The translations under genes were made by a program, and so were the position numbers. A stretch of 64,000 nt of DNA from Cloacimonetes bacterium UBA5614. GTDB lineage: Bacteria; Cloacimonadota; Cloacimonadia; Cloacimonadales; Cloacimonadaceae. Below are positions 16,351-25,793 of the stretch, one piece after another. The notes beneath the pieces are model-generated. The model had not been told where the DNA came from, searched no databases, and saw only the letters and a program-made list of their open reading frames with translations. How positions within the stretch are numbered: position 1 is the stretch's first letter; the number at the start of each line of letters is the position of its first letter. The stretch spans positions 1 to 64,000 of the forward strand of contig DIKQ01000002.1 in the NCBI GenBank assembly GCA_002424605.1. The letters are read 5' to 3'.

Positions 16351-18015
16351 TTAATCAATTGCCACGATTTCAATCCGGCGGTTCTGAGCTCTGCCATCGC
16401 TGGTTTGATTTGACGCGATGGGTTCGTTTTCGCCTTTACCTGCGGTTTGAATCCGGGAAGAGCTGATGCCCTTGTTTACGAGCCAGGTCTTGACTGACGC
16501 AGCTCTTCTGTCTGATAAACCCATATTATATTCGTCACTTCCGACACTGTCGGTGTGACCTGTAATCAAGACTCTGACCTCAGGATTTTCCTTGAGGGAA
16601 TCATATACTCTCTGCAGGGTTTGAGCTGAATTTGACAAAATGGCAGCACTCGCGGTTTCGAAGTTGATGCCGGTCAAAATCAGTTTTTTGTCTTTCTGCA
16701 GGTCATACAAATCGTCTTTCGGGTCGAGGGGATTCCTTCCAGCCCTGATTTCTGCGCCGTCATTCATACCGCCGCCGTCTGTATCTATGTTAAGGGGATC
16801 AGTGCGGTGGGTTGTTACTTCGGCATAATCAGTCAAGCCATCACTATCGGTATCAGCTTTGTTAGGGTCAGTCTTGTGAATCATCACTTCTGCGTAATCA
16901 TTCAGACCGTCGCCATCAGTGTCGGCAACAAGCGGATTGGTGCGATGCTTCAGGACTTCGTCACCGTCAGAAAGGCCGTCGCCATCAGTGTCGGCTTTGT
17001 TGGGGTCAGTATTATACCTGTTGATTTCTTCGTAATCAGAAAGGCCGTCCCTGTCCGAATCAACCTTGTTCAGGTCTATTTTGGGAGGTTCAGGCTGCTT
17101 GACATCATCTCTGGGATCCAGAGGATTAGTCTTAGCCTGGATTTCTGCCCCGTCATTCATTCCGCCACCGTCAGTGTCTATCTTCAGCGGGTCTGTCTTA
17201 TGAATCATTATTTCAGCGTAATCACTCAGACCATCACCGTCTGTGTCGGCTTTCAGCGGGTCTGTCTTGTATCTCAGAACCTCTGCGCCGTCAGAAAGAC
17301 CATCCCCGTCAGTGTCAGATTTTTTGGGGTCAGTGTTGTATCTCGTAATTTCCTGCTCATCGGTAAGACCGTCTCCATCGGAGTCAGTGATTACTGGAAC
17401 GACTGTCTTGGGAGACTTTCTACCGAACGGGCTGTTTACTGATATACCAAGCTGAACGACGTAAAAGCCGTCATTCCTGGCATTGGTCAAGCTGTTCATG
17501 TCCTCATGGGCACGCGTAAGATCATCAAGTCTGTCGGAAGATATGTTGTATCCTCCATGGAGATCAAGCGAAACCCTGTCGCCCAACCTGGTCTGGAGTC
17601 CCAGTCCAAGAGGAAAAACAGGACAGAAGTGAGAATCTCCATCCTTCACATCCTTGGCAACTCCTATACCGGTATAAATATAGGGAGAAACCACACTCAT
17701 CTGCAGGGGGCTGAATAAAAACCTGAGGTCTGCCATAATGGTCTGATTATCGTATGCTTTTAAAGGGTTACCATCAGTAACTGTCTTTATAGGCACATAA
17801 CTTAATCCTACCTGAGCCATAAAAGCCGGCGAAACCCCTAATTGGATAAACGCACGACCGGACGGAACCCAAACTTCATCTTCTCCTGCATTGTCGCCCC
17901 GAGCAGCGCCACCGGATATACCGTAGCCCCAGTTCGTGCGATCAGATTGAGCTGCGATATTCGAAATAGCAAATAATGCCACTAATAGCATTGTGATAAA
18001 AACCATAGGTCTCAT
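16351..18015 (-). CDS. OmpA-family outer membrane protein with calcium-binding TSP3-like repeats
   Basis: 554 residues with a signal peptide (MRPMVFITMLLVALFAISNIAAQ). Residues about 25-200 look like an 8-strand OmpA-type barrel. The middle (about 205-435) has around ten acidic repeats of the form DTDGDGLSDGAEV...KTDP, which resemble thrombospondin type-3 calcium sites. The final 110 residues are a peptidoglycan-binding OmpA domain (INFETASAAI; TGHTDSVGSDEYNMGLSDRR). It anchors the outer membrane to the cell wall. GGAGAAAG precedes the start. The divergent TetR gene and two operators suggest regulated expression. Repeat number may vary between strains. Confidence 0.93.
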   Translation of the reverse strand: MRPMVFITMLLVALFAISNIAAQSDRTNWGYGISGGAARGDNAGEDEVWVPSGRAFIQLGVSPAFMAQVGLSYVPIKTVTDGNPLKAYDNQTIMADLRFLFSPLQMSVVSPYIYTGIGVAKDVKDGDSHFCPVFPLGLGLQTRLGDRVSLDLHGGYNISSDRLDDLTRAHEDMNSLTNARNDGFYVVQLGISVNSPFGRKSPKTVVPVITDSDGDGLTDEQEITRYNTDPKKSDTDGDGLSDGAEVLRYKTDPLKADTDGDGLSDYAEIMIHKTDPLKIDTDGGGMNDGAEIQAKTNPLDPRDDVKQPEPPKIDLNKVDSDRDGLSDYEEINRYNTDPNKADTDGDGLSDGDEVLKHRTNPLVADTDGDGLNDYAEVMIHKTDPNKADTDSDGLTDYAEVTTHRTDPLNIDTDGGGMNDGAEIRAGRNPLDPKDDLYDLQKDKKLILTGINFETASAAILSNSAQTLQRVYDSLKENPEVRVLITGHTDSVGSDEYNMGLSDRRAASVKTWLVNKGISSSRIQTAGKGENEPIASNQTSDGRAQNRRIEIVAID

Positions 18016-18075
18016 AACTTTCTCCAGTCTTAGCGAGTCCGTAATACAACGGGACTCAAATTGTTGTCTCTTGTC

Positions 18076-18101
18076 TCCTCTTCAATAACTTCTCAAGAGG
18101 A
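18076..18101 (-). other. Small hairpin in the ompA leader
   Basis: TCCTCTT and AAGAGGA pair across a 12-base loop in the region transcribed ahead of the OmpA gene (start at 18015). It could affect translation or stability. No T-run is present. Confidence 0.3.
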
Positions 18102-18176
18102 ATCAAGGATGAATCCACTACTCATTGGTATCGATTCACCCTTACATCTATTCTTATTTGGCTATTCATTTCGCAT

Positions 18177-18198
18177 GACTATGTCAAATGACATTATC
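18177..18198 (-). promoter_or_regulatory. Operator 1 (near ompA), probable TetR-type binding site
   Basis: A two-fold symmetric site with core ATGTCA-AA-TGACAT (18181-18194) and further matching TGA/TCA ends. On the minus strand it contains TTGACA, which could be the -35 of the OmpA gene. It matches operator 2 in 19 of 22 positions when one site is inverted. Confidence 0.6.
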
Positions 18199-18453
18199 AC
18201 TTGATAAGATAACCTGTTCTGAACATTAAGCAAATTATAATTCGAGGTATTAACTTATTGCTAAACAGCTAAGTACTAATGCTAAACTGCTTGGGTTTCT
18301 GGACAGCAGTGACAGCTTGATACCGATTGCTTTCCGGCAGATTTAAATGCTCTGCTTTCTTTTTGCTTAGTCAACCCGGCTTTTATCAGGAGTTCTTTTG
18401 TAAAACGCTTAGATTGAACTTGCCAATTTTTGTGTATGAGTTAATCTGTCACA

Positions 18454-18475
18454 GACATTGTCATTTGAAATAGTC
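18454..18475 (+). promoter_or_regulatory. Operator 2 (near tetR), probable autoregulatory site
   Basis: The reverse complement begins GACTATTTCAAATGACAA and matches operator 1 at 19 of 22 bases. It ends 50 bases before the TetR start, where a repressor would block its own promoter. Confidence 0.6.
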
Positions 18476-18525
18476 AGAAAGTTGGGTGGATTATCTTGAC
18501 TTAATGATTCTTAGGAGAAACAGAC

Positions 18526-19269
18526 ATGGCAAAGAATGTAATTGGACCGGACAAAACCATTAAGCATGCAAAGTCTAAAGACATGTATGATTATAAGGAA
18601 CCAAGGGCGTTTAACGTTAGCATTCCTGAACCGCCTGACCCCGATACACCCAAAGGGCAGATATTTAAAGCTGCTATCAAGCTATTCTCCGAACATGGCT
18701 ACAAAGGTGTAAGCACAAGGGCCATTGCCAGTGAAGCAGGAGCCAAGCAAGTAATGGTTCACTATTACTTTGGCAGTAAAGAATCCTTGTATGAAAAAGT
18801 CTTGCAATTTGAAGGGATGACAATGCTGTCTGTGATCTTTGGGTCAAATCCCGATCATAAATCACCGGAGGAAATGCTGATTGACACGCCAATCCGGCTA
18901 ATGTCTGTAATGCATGACAACCCGCAATGGGCATCACTTCTGAGAAGAGAAATTGCGGACGGAGCCAGGCATCTCAGAAAAGCTCTGAAAGATGTTTCAG
19001 AGCATGGACCCCTTGGCGCTACCCAGCAGTTTCACGACGCTTATTTGAGTGCAGTTCGCTCCGGTAAGGCAGTAAATCTCCCGGTTGAAGCTGTTCGGGA
19101 GTGTCTGCTTGCCATCGGTTACAGCGCCATCTATCTTGCTCCCCTTATCTCCATGATAAATGAAAGGGATTTTCATGATGAGACTGTTTGGGAAGAATGG
19201 AAGCTTACTCTGAGCACAATTCTCAAACGTGGCCTCCTGATTCCCGAAGAGGATTCTGCCAAAGTTTAG
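18526..19269 (+). CDS. TetR/AcrR-family transcriptional regulator
   Basis: 247 residues. An unusual polar N-terminal extension of about 40 residues precedes the helix-turn-helix domain (KGQIFKAAIKLFSEHGYKG; TRAIASEAGAKQVMVHYYFGSK, about residues 45-92), whose end is the typical TetR 'YYFGSKE' motif. The rest is the helical ligand and dimer domain. An AGGAGA ribosome site precedes the ATG. It is divergent from the OmpA operon, with matched operators beside each start, so it probably represses itself and ompA. The ligand is unknown. Confidence 0.88.
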   Translation: MAKNVIGPDKTIKHAKSKDMYDYKEPRAFNVSIPEPPDPDTPKGQIFKAAIKLFSEHGYKGVSTRAIASEAGAKQVMVHYYFGSKESLYEKVLQFEGMTMLSVIFGSNPDHKSPEEMLIDTPIRLMSVMHDNPQWASLLRREIADGARHLRKALKDVSEHGPLGATQQFHDAYLSAVRSGKAVNLPVEAVRECLLAIGYSAIYLAPLISMINERDFHDETVWEEWKLTLSTILKRGLLIPEEDSAKV

Positions 19270-19290
19270 GGTTTAAAGCTTCTGTATCAC

Positions 19291-22170
19291 CTATCGGAGT
19301 TTCAAAACCTTCCTGAAGACAACGTTCGTTCGAGTTTCCAGCTTTATCAGGTAGATTCCTGCTCCGGCAATCAATTCATTGCTGTCAAAGCCGTTCCAGC
19401 TGATTTCCTTTTTTGCATCCGTAATCCACTCTTTCACCTTTTGTCCTTTAATGTTATAGATGGAAACAGTAACAGGGGATACAGGTTTGGATGAAAGCCG
19501 GATGGTCAGTTCCGTGCTAAAGGGATTGGGATAGCAAGACATTCCCAGTGGCATGGGTGTGATGACATCGTCAGACGCATCCAACGGGGGATAAAGCTGT
19601 GGCAGGATTTGCTGCAGGAAAGCCCTCGCTTCATCTTCCAGCATATAATATAGCGGAAAACCCAGCAACACGACCGTTCCCACGTTATCTGTCCTGATTG
19701 CCAGAGGTTCGCCATGTCCGGTCTGTCCGCCCGTAACGTTGGCAGTATAGACCACCTGGTTAGCACCTGGGAATACGCAGGACATGCTCAGCATGCCGTT
19801 CCAGACCGCAGTCAGCTTATCCGGGTCAGGATGCAAATCAACGTAATAATCGGACTGGGCGGAAATCAGGACGGGGGTGTTCAGGATAGTGGGAACCACG
19901 CCGTCAAACCAGCTGTCATAAAAGGTTTGTGGGATGGCTGTCTGGTATTTCCAGCCCGAAACCAGCAGTTTACCGCCACTCACGATATAGCTGCTCAGTG
20001 TGTTTATCGTATCGTCAATATAGAACTCGGTATAGTCATCGCTGTGCCAGAGCACGATGGGATAGTGGCTCAGGGTGTTCAGGGTGGGGGCTCCCATGGT
20101 GGCATAATCCCACTGGGAAAAGGTGAAGCCATCCAATACAGAGGCATAGAAGCTATCCACCATCTGGTCGGTGGGAGAGAAGATGTTCCCGTTGCCGTCC
20201 CTTGTTTCGTCTACGACCAGGAATCCCCAGTCAAAGGGAAACTCAATCGGCGTGGCATTCAGTTCGTTGGTGGGAACGCTCTGGAAGCCCTGCGCATCCT
20301 GCGCCGTGATTCTGTAGCGGTAGGTAAAGCCGTTTTGCACAGTAGTGTCCGTATAAGTCAGGACTGCCACGGGATTGGTGTTTACCTGTGTCCAGGCACC
20401 GTCTGGCAGTCTTTTGCGGTGAATGTTATAGCCCACTATGGTGATGGGGCAGACCAGTGATGTCCAGTTCAGCGTCACCCTGTGATTGGCAGGCAGGCAT
20501 TGGGAAAGCTGAAATGTATTGCGGGTCATTCCACGGTTGAGCACCCAATGATTGGGGTCAATCTGGATTTCGGCAAGGTTGTCCGTTGCGGGGTTCATCG
20601 GCAGGATGGTGGCAAAGCCGTCTGCCGTGGCTCGCACCACCACGCTGTCCAGCAGGGCGGAACCGTTCAGTTTCAGCGGGATTTCAATATCAAAGGCTGT
20701 TGTGGTGGGTGAAGTGGTCTGACCCACAATCTTTGCCTGCGAGATGCCGTCACTGAAGAAAGTGAGCCGGGCGGAAGGGATGCCGGGGCGGTAAATCCAT
20801 TGATGGAAAAACTGCGTCAAATCCATCCCGCTGGCTTGTTCGGCTGCCGCTGTGATGTCGGCCGTTATCACATTTCCGTTGTAAAAAGCGTTCAGGTAGG
20901 TTTGCACAAAGTTAAAAAAGGCGGCGTTTCCCATTTTCAGACGCAGCATATGCAGCACGGAAGCTGATTTCTCGTAGGTGGGAGGGGCAAACAGAATATT
21001 GTAGGCAGGGTTATAGATGGTCTGCGGTCCGTTGCTGTTTTCCCAGTTTATGTAATACTGCTGAATCTGCGAAGCCAGGTATTGCAGACCGCTGTTCCAT
21101 CCGTAATGGTGGGAGTGCCAGAGGAACTCCGAATAAGTGGCAAAGCTTTCCTTCAGCCACACATCCTGCATGGTGAGGGGAGTGACCAGGTTTCCCATCC
21201 ACTGGTGCGCCAGTTCATGCGCCACGATTGATTCATAGGTGAGGTTTCCGGTGATGTACTGCGCTCCGAAGGTGGTCATCGTCTGGTGTTCCATGGCGGC
21301 GTAGGGAGATATGCTGACCACGGCATGACCGTATTTCTCAAAGGGATAGGGTCCGTAAACCGTGGAGAAGAAGTCTATCATGGCAGGCACGTTGGCAAAG
21401 TCCGCCTGGGCATTGTTCAACTGAGTGGGAAGCACGAAGTTCTGGATAGGCAGGGTTCCCGCCGTCTGGGTGAATTCCACAAAGGCTCCGGCGGCAATTC
21501 CCACCACATAAGTGGCAACGGGGTGATTGCATATCCAGGTATGGGTCCGGGTGCCGTTTCCGTTATCAGTGATGCCCTGCCTCAGTCCGTTTCCCGCCAC
21601 CAGCCAGTCACTGCGGACTGTGATGTGCAGGTCTATCAGCGCTTTGTCCCAGGGATGGTCATAACTGGGCCACCAGAACCTGCCGGCGTCTGGATTGGAC
21701 AAGGTATAGAGCGAATTGGTGTTAAATTTCATTCCGATATTATAGGGAGCGGGGCTTAAACCTGTTGTTCCGGAGTAATGGACCCGGGTGGTAAACTGCT
21801 GTCCTGATGTGATATTCAGGGGTATGGTGATTACTCCGTCAGCATGGGTGAAGGCGGAAACCACGTCATTGACCAGCACCTGCGTTGCCGTGAGGGTGCC
21901 TCCCGTCAGCCGGTAAGTGATTTGCGTCAGGTTATCCTCCGCTGTCACATAGGCCAGGACGTTGCCGTTCAGGTAGTGCGTCTGCTCGTTGATGGCAAGT
22001 GTCAGCACATATTTGGTGATGTCAAACCCGGTCAGGGAATCGTGCCTCTCAACGGTTTGGGTGGAAGGCAAATCGCTCCAGTAAGGTTGCATGGCGGTCA
22101 GATTTGCGGCAAACATCAGAAAAACGCTGCTGCAGACAAGGATAAAAAGCAATCTGTAATCTCTGTTCAT
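19291..22170 (-). CDS. Secreted M1-family metallo-aminopeptidase with C-terminal sorting domain
   Basis: 959 residues from the ATG at 22170, which has GAGGGGAG upstream; an in-frame ATG six codons earlier lacks such a site. A signal peptide is followed by the M1 N-terminal beta domain, the exopeptidase motif region AAMEHQT (variant of GAMEN) and zinc motif HELAH (residues 318-322) with the third ligand E341 in WLKESFATYSEF. After the catalytic part come a fibronectin III domain and an unassigned domain. The last 80 residues (MSCYPNPFSTELTIRL...YNIKGQKV...GIYLIKL) form a Por/type IX secretion sorting domain. It is probably an exported or surface-bound peptidase for peptide feeding. Confidence 0.93.
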   Translation of the reverse strand: MNRDYRLLFILVCSSVFLMFAANLTAMQPYWSDLPSTQTVERHDSLTGFDITKYVLTLAINEQTHYLNGNVLAYVTAEDNLTQITYRLTGGTLTATQVLVNDVVSAFTHADGVITIPLNITSGQQFTTRVHYSGTTGLSPAPYNIGMKFNTNSLYTLSNPDAGRFWWPSYDHPWDKALIDLHITVRSDWLVAGNGLRQGITDNGNGTRTHTWICNHPVATYVVGIAAGAFVEFTQTAGTLPIQNFVLPTQLNNAQADFANVPAMIDFFSTVYGPYPFEKYGHAVVSISPYAAMEHQTMTTFGAQYITGNLTYESIVAHELAHQWMGNLVTPLTMQDVWLKESFATYSEFLWHSHHYGWNSGLQYLASQIQQYYINWENSNGPQTIYNPAYNILFAPPTYEKSASVLHMLRLKMGNAAFFNFVQTYLNAFYNGNVITADITAAAEQASGMDLTQFFHQWIYRPGIPSARLTFFSDGISQAKIVGQTTSPTTTAFDIEIPLKLNGSALLDSVVVRATADGFATILPMNPATDNLAEIQIDPNHWVLNRGMTRNTFQLSQCLPANHRVTLNWTSLVCPITIVGYNIHRKRLPDGAWTQVNTNPVAVLTYTDTTVQNGFTYRYRITAQDAQGFQSVPTNELNATPIEFPFDWGFLVVDETRDGNGNIFSPTDQMVDSFYASVLDGFTFSQWDYATMGAPTLNTLSHYPIVLWHSDDYTEFYIDDTINTLSSYIVSGGKLLVSGWKYQTAIPQTFYDSWFDGVVPTILNTPVLISAQSDYYVDLHPDPDKLTAVWNGMLSMSCVFPGANQVVYTANVTGGQTGHGEPLAIRTDNVGTVVLLGFPLYYMLEDEARAFLQQILPQLYPPLDASDDVITPMPLGMSCYPNPFSTELTIRLSSKPVSPVTVSIYNIKGQKVKEWITDAKKEISWNGFDSNELIAGAGIYLIKLETRTNVVFRKVLKLR

Positions 22171-22230
22171 AATCACTCCCCTCTGCAATACCTCATACTG
22201 ATATGAAAATAATCCGTCAAGCAGATTGAT

Positions 22231-22310
22231 GCTTCCTTGCTTGCCACCTGGGGTCCACCTGGGCTAACCCCACGTGGTTCCCAGGTGGTTCGCAGGGAGG
22301 AAAAGGGCAA
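22231..22310. repeat. Intergenic palindromic element, family B copy 1
   Basis: After CTTCCTTGCTTG comes CCACCTGGG (22244-22252), which pairs perfectly with CCCAGGTGG (22280-22288). The interior has further units CCACCTGGGCT and CCCACGTGG. It lies in the 292-base gap between the divergent peptidase and EF-G genes; nothing else distinct is seen in that gap. A 23-base segment recurs inverted, with one change, in copy 2 at 58.55 kb. Confidence 0.75.
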
Positions 22311-22462
22311 GAAAACAAGGCTTGGTAAAGAGTGGCAGGACTGCCGGGAAGTGCCCGTCAGACAGCAAAGATAGTCACTGGGATAAATTTTTAATGGACA
22401 AACAATGTTAGCTTGTGTTTTTGTCACAGACAAGTACTTTTTTGAGAGAAAGACGGGAGAAT

Positions 22463-24556
22463 ATGAGAGCAGCGCTCGCCAGGATACGCAACATCGGCAT
22501 CATTGCCCACATTGACGCAGGTAAGACCACGACGACGGAAAGGATTCTGTTTTACACGGGTTTCCTGCATAAGATGGGCGAAGTCCATGACGGCAACACC
22601 TTCACGGACTGGATGGAACAGGAGCGCGAACGCGGCATTACCATCACCTCTGCAACCGTAGCCTGCCACTGGCACGAGAACCAGATAAACATCATCGATA
22701 CACCCGGGCACGTGGATTTCACGGCGGAAGTGGAACGCTCACTGCGCGTTTTGGACGGAGCGGTGGGCATCTTCTGCGGAGTGGGAGGGGTGGAACCCCA
22801 ATCTGAAACCGTCTGGCATCAGGCAGACCGCTACAATGTTCCCCGCCTGGCATTCGTCAACAAGCTGGACCGGCTGGGAGCTGATTACGAAAGAGTGGTG
22901 GGCATGATTCACGAACGCCTCACCACCAGAGCTTATCCCATCAATATTCCCGTCGGCAAGGAAGAAAACTTTGACGGCATCATAGATTTGGTTGCGATGA
23001 AAGTCACGAGGTTTGACCCGGATTCCAAGGGCTTTACAGTCCACAGGGAAGAAATCCCCGAAGCTTATCTGGACAAGGCGCAATTCGCTCGCGAAGTATT
23101 GCTGGAAGCCGTGGCTGAGTTTGACGATGAGCTGATGATGCATTACCTGGAAGGCGAAGCCGTGCCGGACAATGTATTCAAACGGGCCATCCGCAAAGGA
23201 ACCATCTCAAACAAACTCGTTCCTGTGCTCTGTGGCAGTTCCCTCAAAAACAAGGGCGTGCAGCTCCTGCTGGATGCTATATGCGACTATCTGCCCTCAC
23301 CGCTGGATATCCCCTTTACGGAAGGCTTTGAACCCAAAACCCACCGTCCGGTGCAAGTGGAATGCGACCCCAAGGGTCCGCTGGTGGCTCTGGCTTTTAA
23401 GGTCCAGATTGATAAATATGTCGGCAAGCTGGTCTATATCCGGGTTTATTCGGGATTGCTGAAAAAGGGAGACACCTTTGTCAACCAGACTACCGGCAAG
23501 CGCGAGCGTGTATCCAGAATCCTGCAGATGATGAGCAACCGCAAAAACGACCTGGATAAACTCTATGCCGGGGACATTGGCGCGGTGGTCGGACCCAAGA
23601 ACCTGATTACAGGCGATACCATCACTTCGGACAATATCTCTGTCCTGCTCTCCAGGATGAATTTCCCCGATACCGTAATCTCCATTGCCATCGAACCCAA
23701 AACCAAGGCAGACCAGGACGCCCTGAAAGAAGCTCTGGCGCGCCTGGAAGAAGAAGACCCCACCTTCAATGTGAGAATAGACAAGGAAACGGGGCAGACC
23801 CTGATTTCAGGCATGGGGGAACTGCACCTGGACATCATCGTTGACCGCCTCAAACGCGAATTCAACGTGCAGGCAAACGTCGGCACCCCACAGGTGTCTT
23901 ACAAGGAAACCATCACCAAACAGGTCACTATAGATGAAGCCTTCCAAAGGGAAATGAACGGCAAGGTAAACTTTGCCAAAGTCCGGCTGGTAATCAGTCC
24001 GATTCCGCTTTCCAAAGTGCCGGAAGGCAAGAAGAATGTATTTGTGAACAAGGTGACGGAAGACGTCATCCCGTCCTGCTACTGGAAGGCAATTGAAGAG
24101 AGCGCTATGAACGCCCTGAATGACGGACCCCTCATCAACGGAAACGTGGAACGGGTGAAAGTGGAGCTGGTAGGCGGTCAGTTTGACACGGTGAATTCCA
24201 GTGAAATGGCGTTTCACATAACTACGGCTATGGCTGTCAGCAGAGGATTGCGGGAAGCGGACGCCGTGATAATGGAACCCATTATGCTGTTGTCAGTGCT
24301 GACTCCGGATGAGTTTGTGGGTGACATCATCGGCGATATCAATTCCAAACGCGGTAAAGTGGATATCTTTAGAAGGCACAATGAATATCAGCAGGAGATT
24401 GTGGCGGAAGTGCCGCTTAGCGAGCTTTTCGGCTATGCTACGCGCATCCGTTCGCTATCGCAGGGAAGAGCAGTCTATACCCTGGAATTCAAGAAGTATG
24501 AGGTCACTCCCCCCAATGTGCAAAACGTGATTCTAAAGCGCATCAGGGGTTATTGA
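22463..24556 (+). CDS. fusA: Elongation factor G (solitary, possibly a specialised paralogue)
   Basis: 697 residues from ATG 22463 (GGGAG just upstream), giving MRAALARIRNIGIIAHIDAG; an upstream in-frame ATG would add 16 atypical residues. G motifs AHIDAGKT, DTPGHVDF and NKLD are intact, and domains II-V follow, so it is a working translocation-type GTPase. The switch-region stretch FCGVGGVEPQSETVW differs from the common 'AVGGVQPQSETV' form and recalls the duplicated EF-Gs of spirochaetes and planctomycetes. It is not next to rpsG as fusA usually is. Whether it is the only EF-G or a second one dedicated to ribosome recycling cannot be told from this window. Confidence 0.9.
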   Translation: MRAALARIRNIGIIAHIDAGKTTTTERILFYTGFLHKMGEVHDGNTFTDWMEQERERGITITSATVACHWHENQINIIDTPGHVDFTAEVERSLRVLDGAVGIFCGVGGVEPQSETVWHQADRYNVPRLAFVNKLDRLGADYERVVGMIHERLTTRAYPINIPVGKEENFDGIIDLVAMKVTRFDPDSKGFTVHREEIPEAYLDKAQFAREVLLEAVAEFDDELMMHYLEGEAVPDNVFKRAIRKGTISNKLVPVLCGSSLKNKGVQLLLDAICDYLPSPLDIPFTEGFEPKTHRPVQVECDPKGPLVALAFKVQIDKYVGKLVYIRVYSGLLKKGDTFVNQTTGKRERVSRILQMMSNRKNDLDKLYAGDIGAVVGPKNLITGDTITSDNISVLLSRMNFPDTVISIAIEPKTKADQDALKEALARLEEEDPTFNVRIDKETGQTLISGMGELHLDIIVDRLKREFNVQANVGTPQVSYKETITKQVTIDEAFQREMNGKVNFAKVRLVISPIPLSKVPEGKKNVFVNKVTEDVIPSCYWKAIEESAMNALNDGPLINGNVERVKVELVGGQFDTVNSSEMAFHITTAMAVSRGLREADAVIMEPIMLLSVLTPDEFVGDIIGDINSKRGKVDIFRRHNEYQQEIVAEVPLSELFGYATRIRSLSQGRAVYTLEFKKYEVTPPNVQNVILKRIRGY

Positions 24557-24574
24557 TACAGTCCCGTTCCAATC

Positions 24575-25792
24575 CTATTCGTATCTCAGGGCATCTATCA
24601 GGTTCAGGTTCGCTGCTTTTTTTGCAGGATACCAGCCGAAAAAGATGCCGATAGCACAGGAGAAAGTTACTGCCAGAACCACTGACCAAGCAGTGATGGA
24701 TATGCTCCACTGCATGGTTTGTCCCACGATTTTAGCAGCTATATAACCCAGCGCAATACCGATAAATCCACCCATCACACTGATTGTAACGGCTTCAATA
24801 ATGAATTGCAGCAGGACATCCCTTTTCTTGGCCCCTACAGCCATGCGGATGCCTATCTCCTTGATGCGTTCAGTGACAGAGACCAGCATGATGTTCATTA
24901 TGCCGATGCCTCCCACCAGCAGGGATATGCCTGCTATGCTGGCAAGCAGGATAGTAAGGGTGTTGGAGACTGATTCCGAGGTCTGGGCAATGTCGGTCTG
25001 GCTGCGAACCCAGAAATCTTCGGTCGTGGTATCGCGATGCCTTCTCTGGAGCAGGCTGATTATGTCCTGCTGAACCATGGGCATTACATCCTTGGATTCT
25101 GCAGAGACGTTTATCATCATCATGGGCCTGCGGTCACCCATCAGGCGCGTAAGAACCATAGTGTAGGGAGCAATCACCACGTCATCCTGGTCTCCGCCCA
25201 TGATGCTCTGGCCTTTGGACTTGAGGACGCCTATAACGGTGACTGGTACATTGCGGATCCTGATAACCTTGTCAATGGGGTCTTCGTCCCCAAACAAGCC
25301 AGAGGCAACGGTTTGGCCGATGACGCACACCTTATGCCCCGAGCGCACTTCGCTGCTGTTAAAGAAACCGCCCAGCTCAGCTTCCATATCCCTGATGTAG
25401 AAGTAATCCACGTCTGCGCCTATGATGCTGCTGCGCCAGTTCTGGTTCGAATACTTGAGCTGTCCCCAGGTTCTCACGATAGGGGAGGCATACCTTACAC
25501 CCTTGACCTCTTCGCGAATGGCATCCACATCATCAATCTTGAGCATGGTTCCCGTGCCTGCTTCGGCCCGGACGGCCGTTCTGGAACTGCTGAAATTGGA
25601 GGAGATGGTCAGCACGTTGGTGCCCATGCTGCTAATCTGGTCATCAACGATTTTCTTGGCTCCCTGCCCGATTGCCAGCATGGTGATGACTGCTGCCACG
25701 CCGATGATGATACCCAGCATGGTCAGAAAGGTGCGGGTCTTGTTTCTCTGCAGGGATTTGAATGCGATTTTTATGATTGCTAAGATAGGCAT
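24575..25792 (-). CDS. MacB-type ABC transporter permease
   Basis: 405 residues. One N-terminal membrane helix (LTMLGIIIGVAAVITMLAIG), a periplasmic MacB core domain of about 220 residues, and a C-terminal FtsX-like domain with three helices ending in FFGWYPAKKAANLNLIDALR. This is the type VII mechanotransmission architecture used to export peptides, lipoproteins or macrolides. It is the last gene of a three-gene operon, one base after the ATPase. Confidence 0.92.
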   Translation of the reverse strand: MPILAIIKIAFKSLQRNKTRTFLTMLGIIIGVAAVITMLAIGQGAKKIVDDQISSMGTNVLTISSNFSSSRTAVRAEAGTGTMLKIDDVDAIREEVKGVRYASPIVRTWGQLKYSNQNWRSSIIGADVDYFYIRDMEAELGGFFNSSEVRSGHKVCVIGQTVASGLFGDEDPIDKVIRIRNVPVTVIGVLKSKGQSIMGGDQDDVVIAPYTMVLTRLMGDRRPMMMINVSAESKDVMPMVQQDIISLLQRRHRDTTTEDFWVRSQTDIAQTSESVSNTLTILLASIAGISLLVGGIGIMNIMLVSVTERIKEIGIRMAVGAKKRDVLLQFIIEAVTISVMGGFIGIALGYIAAKIVGQTMQWSISITAWSVVLAVTFSCAIGIFFGWYPAKKAANLNLIDALRYE

Positions 25793-25793
25793 A

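Larger units (their letters stand above)
18016..18525. other. 510-base divergent regulatory region between ompA and tetR
   Basis: No gene is seen. The region is AT-rich and carries the two inverted operator copies (18177-18198 and 18454-18475) and a leader hairpin. The 250 bases between the operators hold no further repeat or ORF that I can support. Confidence 0.6.

Noticed and set aside
16700..17400. Periodic repeats in the OmpA-like gene
   Set aside because: They are explained by calcium-binding protein repeats (DTDGDG units) and are not a CRISPR array or mobile DNA.
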